NCBI GenBank assembly: GCA_965120355.1
Contig: CBCPMX010000052.1
Coordinates: forward strand, 1 to 12,489
Length of the DNA: 12,489 nucleotides
Origin: CBCPMX01 sp965120355
Lineage (GTDB): Bacteria > Bacillota > Clostridia > Oscillospirales > Oscillospiraceae
Reading direction: 5' to 3'
The notes beneath the pieces were generated by a model, which did not search any database, was not told the DNA's origin, and saw nothing but the letters and a program-made list of their open reading frames with translations. This document shows, piece after piece, positions 6,722 through 12,489 of the stretch. The stretch's first letter is position 1. Every line of letters starts with the position of its first letter. A program made the position numbers and the translations under genes.

Positions 6722-8605
6722 TCAATCCGATTCCTCGAAGTTGCCGGTATAGAGCTGGTAGTACTTGCCCTTCTTCTCAATGAGTTCGTCATGGGATCCG
6801 CGCTCAATAATCCGTCCCTGTTCCATCACCATAATACAGTCAGAATTGCGGACGGTGGACAGGCGGTGCGCAATGACGAATGTGGTTCGACCGGTCATCA
6901 GTGCGTCCATGCCATCCTGCACCAGCTTCTCGGTGCGGGTGTCGATGGAGCTGGTGGCCTCGTCCAGAATCAGTACCGGCGGATCCGCCACGGCGGCCCG
7001 GGCGATGGCCAACAGCTGCCGCTGGCCCTGGGACAGGTTGGCCCCGTCTCCGGTGAGCATGGTGTGATACCCATCGGGCAGGCGGCGGACAAAGCCGTCG
7101 GCATTGGCCAGCTGTGCCGCGGCCATACACTCCTCGTCGGAGGCCTCCAGGTTGCCATAGCGGATATTTTCCATCACCGTGCCGGTGAACAAGTGCGTAT
7201 CCTGAAGCACGATGCCCAGGGACCGGCGCAGGTCGGGCTTCCGGATCTTGCTGATATTGATGCCGTCATAGCGGATCTTGCCGTCCGCGATGTCATAAAA
7301 CCGGTTGATCAGATTGGTGATTGTGGTCTTGCCTGCGCCGGTAGCGCCTACAAAGGCGATTTTCTGCCCCGGTTTGGCCCAGAGACTGATATCGTGAAGC
7401 ACCAGCTTGTTGGGGTCGTAGCCGAAGTCCACATGCTCAAAGACCACGCTGCCCTCCAGCTTTGTATAGGTAACAGTGCCGTCGGCCTTGTGGGGATGCT
7501 TCCAGGCCCAGACATTGGTGCGCTCGGCGCTCTCATGCATCTGGCCGTCAGCGCCCTCCTTGGCATTGACCAGCTCCACATAGCCTTCGTCGGTTTCCGG
7601 GGTCTGATCCATCAGATCGAAAACCCGTTGGGCGCCGGCGGCGGCGGTGACCACGAAGTTCACCTGCATGCTCACCTGGGAAATGGGGTTGGTGAAGCTC
7701 TTGTTCAGGCCCACAAAGGTGATAACTGTGCCCAAGGTCACGCCGGCCATCCCGTTGATAGCCAGAATCGCGCCCACAATGGCCACTACGGCATAGCTCA
7801 ACCATCCAATATTGGCGTTAATGGGCATAAGCAGATTGGCATAGCGGTTGGCCATGTCGGCGCTTTGGCGCAGAGACTCGTTGACCTGGTGAAAATCCGC
7901 TTTGGCCTGGTCCTCATGGCAGAAGACCTTGACGACCTTCTGCCCATCGAGCATCTCTTCGATAAAGCCGTCCACAATGCCCAGATCCTGCTGCTGTTTT
8001 CTATAGTATTTCCCGGACAGGCGGGAAAAGCTTCTGGTTACCAGCAGCATGATCACCGCCGTGATGACAGAAATCACGGTCAGCGCGGGACTCAGGATGA
8101 TCATGGTCACAAGCGTGGCCACCATGCTGATGCAGGAGTTGATGACCTGGGGGATACTCTGGCTGATCAGCTGCCGCAGCGTGTCCACGTCGTTGGTATA
8201 CACGGACATAATGTCGCCGTGCGCATGGGTGTCAAAATATTTGATGGGCAAAGCCTCCATCTTTTGGAACAGATCGTCCCGGAGATGGCGCAGGGTGCCC
8301 TGGCTGACATTGACCATAATGCGGTTGTAAGCAAAGGCGGCCAAAATGCCCACCAGCATGATGCACGCCAGCTGCACCAGCTCACGGGCCAACCCGCTGA
8401 AATCCCGGGAACCGTTGGCCAACATAGGCTCAATGTAGTCGTCCACCAGCGTCTGGGGGAAGGTAGCTCCCACCACGGTGGCCACAGCGGAGACAATGAT
8501 ACACAAAATCACGAGAGCGAACAGAAATTTATAGTAGTGGAGCATATACCGGACGACGCGGCTGATGACGCCGGTACCGCTGCCCCGTTGGTTCTGAAGA
8601 TCCAT
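6722..8605 (-). CDS. ABC exporter half-transporter, catalytically competent subunit
   Basis: This 627-aa type IV ABC exporter (membrane domain plus ATPase) is the second gene of a two-gene operon. The membrane domain covers about 20-325. The ATPase domain (about 385-627) has Walker A GATGAGKT (420-427), Q-loop Q468, signature LSQGQ (524-528), Walker B LILDE with catalytic E549, and switch H580. The signature has Gln in place of the second glycine of LSGGQ, as in partners of degenerate subunits. A polar insert of about 40 residues (about 340-382, with NVWAWKHPHKADG) sits between the membrane and ATPase domains. The start is ATG at 8605 with AAAGGAGG (8613-8620) 7 bases upstream; that site begins right at the stop of the first gene. 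It probably corresponds to BmrD/LmrD/TM288-type subunits. The substrate is unknown; multidrug export is the family expectation. Confidence 0.95.
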   Translation of the reverse strand: MDLQNQRGSGTGVISRVVRYMLHYYKFLFALVILCIIVSAVATVVGATFPQTLVDDYIEPMLANGSRDFSGLARELVQLACIMLVGILAAFAYNRIMVNVSQGTLRHLRDDLFQKMEALPIKYFDTHAHGDIMSVYTNDVDTLRQLISQSIPQVINSCISMVATLVTMIILSPALTVISVITAVIMLLVTRSFSRLSGKYYRKQQQDLGIVDGFIEEMLDGQKVVKVFCHEDQAKADFHQVNESLRQSADMANRYANLLMPINANIGWLSYAVVAIVGAILAINGMAGVTLGTVITFVGLNKSFTNPISQVSMQVNFVVTAAAGAQRVFDLMDQTPETDEGYVELVNAKEGADGQMHESAERTNVWAWKHPHKADGTVTYTKLEGSVVFEHVDFGYDPNKLVLHDISLWAKPGQKIAFVGATGAGKTTITNLINRFYDIADGKIRYDGINISKIRKPDLRRSLGIVLQDTHLFTGTVMENIRYGNLEASDEECMAAAQLANADGFVRRLPDGYHTMLTGDGANLSQGQRQLLAIARAAVADPPVLILDEATSSIDTRTEKLVQDGMDALMTGRTTFVIAHRLSTVRNSDCIMVMEQGRIIERGSHDELIEKKGKYYQLYTGNFEESD

Positions 8606-8619
8606 AGCGCTTCCTCCTT

Positions 8620-10362
8620 TCACGCGGGCTGATCGAAGTCGCCGCCGCCCTTGACCTGGGATTCATAGATCTCCTGGTAAATCGGGTTGGACGCAAGCAG
8701 GTTTTCATGGGTATCAAAGGCGTTGATGGAACCGTTGTCCAGAACCAGAATGCGGTCCGCGTCCTGTACGCTGGAGATCCGCTGTGCAATAATGAGCTTG
8801 GTCGTGCCGGGGATCTTCTCTGCAAATGCCTTGCGGATTTGGGCGTCGGTGGCGGTGTCCACGGCGGAAGTGGAGTCGTCCAGAATCAGTACCTTGGGCT
8901 TTTTCAGCAGGGCCCGGGCAATGCATAACCGCTGCTTCTGGCCGCCGGACACATTGCTGCCGCCCCGCTCGATCCGGGTGTTGTAGCCATCGGGCATACG
9001 CTCGATAAATTCGTCGGCGCATGCCGACTTGCAGGCTTCGATACATTCTGCATCGGTGGCATTGGGGTTGCCCCAGCGCAGATTTTCCAGAATGGTGCCG
9101 GAAAACAGCGTGTTCTTCTGGAGCACCACCGACACCTGGTTGCGCAGCGCTTCCATATCGTATTGGCGCACGTCCAAACCGCCTACGCAAACGCTGCCCT
9201 CGTCCACATCATACAGCCGGCAGATCAGGTTCACCAGGCTGCTCTTGCCTGAGCCGGTGCCGCCGATGACGCCGATGGTCTCTCCGGATTGGATATGCAG
9301 GTCGATATTGCTCAGGGCGTTTTTGCCGCTGCCATGCTTATAGGAGAAGTTCACGTGGTTAAAGTCAATGCTGCCGTCTTTCACCGCCGTCACCGGGTTC
9401 TCCGGGTCGTGAAGGTCCGGCGTCTCGTTGAGGACCTCGCTGATGCGGCGGATGCTGGCCATAGACATGGTGATCATGACCACCACCATGGACAGCATCA
9501 TCAGGCTCATGAGCAAAGACATGATGTAGCTGAAGAGGCTGGTGAGGTCGCCGGCGCTCATGGTGCCGTCCACAACGATAAATTGCGCGCCCAGCCAGGA
9601 TACCATAATAATACAGAAGTACACGGCAATCATCATGGCCGGGTTATTGAAGGCCAGCAGGCCTTCCGCCTTGACAAATAGCCGGTACAAATTGGAAGAC
9701 GCCTTGGAGAACTTCTCGTTCTCATAGTCCTCCCGGACGAAGGCCTTCACCACACGAATGGCGGAGACGTTTTCCTGGACGCTGGCGTTCAGATCGTCGT
9801 AGCGATGGAACACCTCGTTGAAAATCTTCATGGTGACCAGCATAATCGCACCAATGATCACGATCAGGAATACCACTGCAATCAGGAACGTCATGCTCAA
9901 CTCGCGGTTGATATACAGGCACATGGCGAAGCTGAAGATGAATGTCAGCGGGGAGCGCACTGCCACCCGGATGACCATCATAAAGGCGTTTTGGACGTTG
10001 GTCACGTCGGTGGTCATGCGGGTTACCAAACCAGGGACGCTGAACTTATCAATATTGGAAAAAGAGAAAGTCTGGATATTGTTGTAGATGGCTTCCCGTA
10101 AATTGGCCGCCAGGCCGGAAGAGGCGCTGGAGGCAAATTTGCCGGCGAATGCGCCAAAAATCAGGCTCAAAAACGCCATAACCACCATAATAATTCCATA
10201 GCGATAAACTGCGGGTAAATTGCTTGCCTCCAGCCCTTCGTCAATGATCCGTGCAGTGATAAAGGGCAGAAGGATCTCCATAATGACTTCCAGTGTAGTC
10301 AGACCGACGCACAGGAAGGAATCCTTTTTGTAGATCCCGAGCTGCTGCAATACTCGTTTCAA
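8620..10362 (-). CDS. ABC exporter half-transporter, degenerate-site subunit
   Basis: This 580-aa membrane-ATPase fusion is the first gene of the exporter operon. The membrane domain with six expected helices spans about 15-305. The ATPase domain (about 331-580) has Walker A GGTGSGKS (367-374), Q-loop Q415, a normal signature VSGGQ (471-475), Walker B LILDD with Asp496 in place of the catalytic Glu, and Gln527 in place of the switch His (IIAQR). These are the hallmarks of the degenerate half of heterodimeric exporters such as BmrC or TM287. It therefore should pair with the following gene product, giving one active and one degenerate ATP site. The start is TTG at 10362, supported by TAAGGAGGTA (10371-10380). 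Expression probably starts at the promoter at 10659-10687, with a leader of about 290 nt. Confidence 0.94.
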   Translation of the reverse strand: MKRVLQQLGIYKKDSFLCVGLTTLEVIMEILLPFITARIIDEGLEASNLPAVYRYGIIMVVMAFLSLIFGAFAGKFASSASSGLAANLREAIYNNIQTFSFSNIDKFSVPGLVTRMTTDVTNVQNAFMMVIRVAVRSPLTFIFSFAMCLYINRELSMTFLIAVVFLIVIIGAIMLVTMKIFNEVFHRYDDLNASVQENVSAIRVVKAFVREDYENEKFSKASSNLYRLFVKAEGLLAFNNPAMMIAVYFCIIMVSWLGAQFIVVDGTMSAGDLTSLFSYIMSLLMSLMMLSMVVVMITMSMASIRRISEVLNETPDLHDPENPVTAVKDGSIDFNHVNFSYKHGSGKNALSNIDLHIQSGETIGVIGGTGSGKSSLVNLICRLYDVDEGSVCVGGLDVRQYDMEALRNQVSVVLQKNTLFSGTILENLRWGNPNATDAECIEACKSACADEFIERMPDGYNTRIERGGSNVSGGQKQRLCIARALLKKPKVLILDDSTSAVDTATDAQIRKAFAEKIPGTTKLIIAQRISSVQDADRILVLDNGSINAFDTHENLLASNPIYQEIYESQVKGGGDFDQPA

Positions 10363-10390
10363 GATCTGGATACCTCCTTAAAATTGTTTT

Positions 10391-10430
10391 GTTTCATTTT
10401 TTCAGAAATTTTGTAGTTTCATTTTTGCAG
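10391..10430. repeat. 15-bp direct repeat in the exporter leader
   Basis: GTTTCATTTTTTCAG (10391-10405) and GTTTCATTTTTGCAG (10416-10430) differ at one base and have a 25-base period. They lie 11-50 bases upstream of the exporter ribosome binding site. They may be operator half-sites for a MarR/TetR-type regulator or an RNA feature. They also form most of the 14-codon upstream ORF. Confidence 0.7.
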
Positions 10431-10438
10431 ACATCCAT
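10394..10438 (-). CDS. Candidate 14-codon upstream leader ORF
   Basis: ATG at 10438 opens a short frame encoding MDVCKNETTKFLKK and ending in TGA at 10396-10394. A GGAGG (10450-10454) lies 11 bases upstream of the ATG, which is slightly long. The stop is 14 bases before the AAGGAGG of the exporter gene. In Bacillus subtilis the related bmrCD exporter is controlled by translation of a leader peptide (bmrB), so a similar role is conceivable. No terminator hairpin is seen between this frame and the exporter, so any control would more likely be translational. The evidence is position and ribosome binding site only; chance occurrence is quite possible. Confidence 0.3.
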   Translation of the reverse strand: MDVCKNETTKFLKK

Positions 10439-10639
10439 GGGCTTCCGTTCCTCCGAAGAAGTGCCGCCGTATCATTGAGCTGGGACTTTGACCGCGGAAC
10501 TGCCCCTTTCGGGTGATGGGGCTGGCATTCCCTGTTGTGTGCAGAACTGCCAGGCATTCTGAGATATCATCCAGCTCCGGTCTGCATTTGCGCTGTTCTC
10601 ACCGCCTTCTAATGGTTCGGATCCTGAATAGTTTGGACG

Positions 10640-10668
10640 TTGATTCTTATATTCTTATATTATATCAT
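10640..10668 (+). promoter_or_regulatory. Overlapping plus-strand promoter candidate
   Basis: TTGATT (10640-10645) and TATCAT (10663-10668) are 17 bases apart on the plus strand, overlapping the exporter promoter face to face. It could drive a long rlmD leader. AT-richness makes chance matches likely, so this is weak. Confidence 0.25.
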
Positions 10669-10687
10669 ACAAACGCATATATGTGAA
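10659..10687 (-). promoter_or_regulatory. Sigma-A promoter of the ABC exporter operon
   Basis: On the minus strand TTCACA (10687-10682, 5 of 6 consensus) and TATAAT (10664-10659, perfect) are separated by exactly 17 bases in an AT-rich patch of otherwise GC-rich DNA. The predicted start is near 10652. It is the best promoter match in the window. Confidence 0.75.
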
Positions 10688-10718
10688 GTCTGAATTTTCA
10701 TCCGGACAGGGGGGCGCC

Positions 10719-10732
10719 TCCGCCGCGGCGGA
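10719..10732. repeat. 14-bp GC palindrome between divergent promoters
   Basis: TCCGCCGCGGCGGA is perfectly self-complementary. It lies about 30 bases upstream of the exporter -35 and about 58 bases upstream of the rlmD -35 candidate. It is a plausible operator for either direction, with no assigned regulator. Confidence 0.45.
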
Positions 10733-10789
10733 TATGAACCAAGGCTTTCCGAATTGATTTCCGTTGTCCGCGCGCGGGGCAAATACCGC

Positions 10790-10818
10790 TTGTTTTGTTT
10801 CTGTGCTTGTGTTACAAT
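10790..10818 (+). promoter_or_regulatory. Extended -10 promoter candidate for rlmD
   Basis: TACAAT (10813-10818, 5 of 6) is preceded by a TG extended -10 motif (10810-10811). A weak -35 TTGTTT (10790-10795) lies 17 bases upstream. The predicted start near 10825 gives an rlmD leader of about 185 nt. Confidence 0.5.
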
Positions 10819-10924
10819 ACCCACAGAGATTGGGTTCTTTTGTTAGAGATCGGTTTGGTCATACTGACACGCTCAATCGCTTTTTTCTATTTACTTGCTC
10901 TTACATTTATAATAAGATACTATA

Positions 10925-10938
10925 TATAAATATTTATA
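10925..10938. repeat. 14-bp AT palindrome in the rlmD leader
   Basis: TATAAATATTTATA is perfectly self-complementary, inside a strongly AT-rich block (about 10880-10945) that contrasts with the GC-rich genes on both sides. A TATAAT occurs at 10907-10912 without a good -35. The block may hold another promoter or a protein-binding site. Confidence 0.4.
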
Positions 10939-11009
10939 GAATTAGAATCCGGACAGACGCGCGGGAATGGAGCAGCACACTCCTCCCTGCGCCGGGAAGC
11001 GAGGACACC

Positions 11010-12428
11010 ATGAAGAAAAACGAACTGTACCCCGCCGGGATCACCGGCTATACCAGCGAGGGCATGGGGGTTTGCCGCATTGATGGACGGGCTGTCTTTG
11101 TCAAGGGCGCCATTGCCGGAGAGCGGTGTGTGGTACGCATTTTAAAAGTGGGCAGCAATGCCGTCTACGGGAAGCTGGAGCAGCTGCTGGAGCCGTCGCC
11201 CCACCGGATCAAGCCGGCCTGTCCGTGGTTTGGCAAGTGCGGCGGCTGTAATTTCCACCACATGGACTATGCAGAGGAGCTGCGGCTGAAGGCGCAGCGG
11301 GTGACAGATGCGTTGAATCGTCTGGGTGGCTGTCAATTTGAGACGGTGCCGATTCTGGGCGCGGAAACTGTGGAACATTACCGAAACAAAGCCCAATACC
11401 CTGTGGCGCCGGGGAAAGACGGCCCGCAGGCTGGATTTTTCCGCGCCAACAGCCATCAGGTCATTCCCATAGACCGGTGCCGGATTCAGACGGCGGAGGC
11501 GGATGCGGTCAAAGCGGCGGTGCTGGTCTGGATGCGCAAATATAAAGTGCCAGCCTATGACGAAACGGCCCATCGCGGTCTGGTGCGTCATATCTACGTC
11601 CGCACCGGCGCGGCCAGCGGCCAGCTGCTGTGCTGCATTGTTGCCAACGGCGACAGTCTGCCCCATGTCCGGGATCTGATCGACTTGCTGCAGGAGGCCG
11701 CGCCCAGTCTGACAACACTGGTGCTGTCCATCCATAAGAAAAAGGGCAACGCCGTCCTGGGCAGCGAATTCAAGACGCTGTTCGGCCCCGGATATATCGA
11801 AGATGTGCTCTGTGGCCTGACGTTCCGTCTGTCGCCCCGCTCCTTTTACCAGGTGAATCACGATCAGGCGGAGCGGCTGTATGAACTGGCCATCGGCGCG
11901 GCAGGTTTGACGGGCCGGGAGACGGTCCTGGATTTGTACTGCGGCACCGGCACCATCACCTTGGTCATGGCGAAGCAGGCAGGGCAGGTCATCGGCGTGG
12001 AGATTATCCCCCAGGCCATCGACGACGCCCGCGAAAACGCAGCCCGCAACGGCATCGAAAATACCCGCTTCCTCTGCGCCGACGCAGGGCAGGCCGCCGC
12101 CGCCCTTGCCGCGGAACACACCCACCCTGACGTCATCGTCGTGGATCCGCCCCGGAAAGGTCTGACACAGGAGGTCATTGCCGCCATGGCGCAGATGGCT
12201 CCGCAGCGGATCGTCTATGTCTCCTGCGACCCGGCCACACTGGCGCGGGACGTGTCCAGGCTGCGGGAATACGGTTATGAAGCCCAGTGGGCCCAGGCAG
12301 CAGACATGTTCCCAAGATGTGCGCATGTTGAGACTGTCATTCAGCTGTCCCAACAGAAATCGGATGATGTCGTCCGGGTGGGGCTGGATTTGAGTGACCT
12401 GGATTTAACCTCCGCTGAGTTTCTTTAA
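11010..12428 (+). CDS. rlmD: 23S rRNA (uracil-C5)-methyltransferase RlmD/RumA
   Basis: This 472-aa SAM-dependent enzyme makes m5U in 23S rRNA (RlmD/RlmCD, TrmA superfamily). A TRAM domain (about 1-62) is followed by the 4Fe-4S cluster cysteines C71, C77, C80 (CPWFGKCGGC) and C157, a central RNA-binding region with SFYQVN (278-283), and the methyltransferase domain. The latter has SAM-binding DLYCGTGT (308-315), E331, DPPRKG (379-384), nucleophile C406 (VYVSCDP) and catalytic base E441 (HVETV). The start is ATG at 11010, with GAGG 5 bases upstream; the frame is open upstream to 10764, but TRAM begins here. The protein ends in LSDLDLTSAEFL. In many Clostridia homologues the matching DLTSAE leads into a further conserved domain of about 70 residues, which is missing here. 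It is transcribed divergently from the exporter and functionally unrelated to its neighbours. Confidence 0.96.
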   Translation: MKKNELYPAGITGYTSEGMGVCRIDGRAVFVKGAIAGERCVVRILKVGSNAVYGKLEQLLEPSPHRIKPACPWFGKCGGCNFHHMDYAEELRLKAQRVTDALNRLGGCQFETVPILGAETVEHYRNKAQYPVAPGKDGPQAGFFRANSHQVIPIDRCRIQTAEADAVKAAVLVWMRKYKVPAYDETAHRGLVRHIYVRTGAASGQLLCCIVANGDSLPHVRDLIDLLQEAAPSLTTLVLSIHKKKGNAVLGSEFKTLFGPGYIEDVLCGLTFRLSPRSFYQVNHDQAERLYELAIGAAGLTGRETVLDLYCGTGTITLVMAKQAGQVIGVEIIPQAIDDARENAARNGIENTRFLCADAGQAAAALAAEHTHPDVIVVDPPRKGLTQEVIAAMAQMAPQRIVYVSCDPATLARDVSRLREYGYEAQWAQAADMFPRCAHVETVIQLSQQKSDDVVRVGLDLSDLDLTSAEFL

Positions 12429-12455
12429 TTTTTCCGTTGCTTTCGTTGCCGGAGA

Positions 12456-12487
12456 GGGAAAAAGCATTGAAAATAAAGGGTTTTCCC
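12456..12487 (+). terminator. Possible rlmD terminator cut by the window end
   Basis: GGGAAAA (12456-12462) can pair with TTTTCCC (12481-12487) across an 18-base loop, 28 bases after the rlmD stop. Any following T run lies outside the window, so this remains tentative. Confidence 0.3.
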
Positions 12488-12489
12488 GG

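Larger units (their letters stand above)
10363..10652 (-). promoter_or_regulatory. Long potentially structured 5' leader of exporter operon
   Basis: If transcription starts near 10652, about 290 nt precede the exporter start. On the minus strand GAGCTGG (10577-10571) can pair with CCAGCTC (10483-10477), enclosing two inner helices: CTGGCA/TGCCAG (10553-10548 with 10527-10522) and GCCCC/GGGGC (10522-10518 with 10506-10502), the two competing for base 10522. This would give a three-helix arrangement of about 100 nt. It does not match the T-box, TPP, cobalamin or other riboswitch signatures that I can check by eye. Structure is inferred from pairing only. Confidence 0.4.

Noticed and set aside
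6683..8632. 649-codon plus-strand frame opposite the second exporter gene
   Set aside because: It mirrors the ABC transporter codons (His/Gly/Asp-rich shadow composition) and has no motifs of its own.
10419..10598. Open frame of about 60 codons in the exporter leader on the minus strand
   Set aside because: It has no ATG, GTG or TTG start and no recognisable protein family. It was considered as a remnant of a regulator gene but cannot be supported.
10441..10600. T-box, TPP or cobalamin riboswitch in the exporter leader
   Set aside because: Short resemblances (TTCCGCGG, AATGCCAG) occur, but the required conserved cores and their order are absent. A multidrug exporter is also not a usual target.
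10764..11009. Upstream extension of the rlmD reading frame by 82 codons
   Set aside because: The added residues are rich in Phe/Tyr/Ile from AT-rich leader DNA and match no TRAM-domain extension. The ATG at 11010 has a ribosome binding site and begins the normal N terminus.
1..12489. CRISPR array, insertion sequence, tRNA or rRNA genes, phage genes
   Set aside because: No regularly spaced repeats, transposase or integrase motifs, tRNA-like cloverleaf or rRNA sequence was seen on either strand.

Overview
The window looks like chromosomal DNA from a GC-rich, gut-type member of the Clostridia, most likely Oscillospiraceae/Ruminococcaceae-like. This rests on protein character and gene order (a KtrAB/TrkAH-type potassium system beside kdpDE, a paired multidrug ABC exporter, and a Firmicutes-type RlmD), on strong AAGGAGG ribosome binding sites, and on use of TTG starts. 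The exact genus cannot be read from the window. Position 1 is probably a contig edge: bases 1-96 are homopolymer-rich and include an 18-base C run.

Minus-strand potassium block (6417 down to 109): a KtrB/TrkH channel subunit, a KtrA/TrkA RCK gating subunit, a small unrecognised protein with one membrane segment and a domain resembling a LysR effector-binding domain, the sensor kinase KdpD, and the response regulator KdpE. No kdpFABC pump is present, so the two-component system is presumably coupled to the Ktr/Trk transporter. kdpE is broken by one extra 4-base unit in a TGGC tandem repeat. The receiver domain stays in frame, and the DNA-binding domain is only reachable in another frame.

Minus-strand exporter block (10362 down to 6722): two half-size ABC exporters form an operon. 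The first has a degenerate nucleotide site (Asp for the catalytic Glu, Gln for the switch His). The second has a canonical Walker B and switch His but an altered signature (LSQGQ). This is the pattern of a heterodimeric BmrCD/TM287-288/LmrCD-type exporter with one degenerate ATP site. A strong intrinsic terminator at 6613-6575 separates this operon from the potassium genes. A near-consensus sigma-A promoter at 10687-10659 gives the operon a leader of about 290 nt. The leader has potential long-range pairing, a 14-codon upstream ORF and a 15-bp direct repeat.

Plus strand (11010-12428): rlmD/rumA, a 23S rRNA m5U methyltransferase with its own promoter candidates, transcribed divergently from the exporter. 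Its C terminus stops at the beginning of an extension commonly seen in Clostridia homologues. The 647-base region between the divergent genes (10363-11009) holds the promoters, the leader and two perfect 14-bp palindromes.
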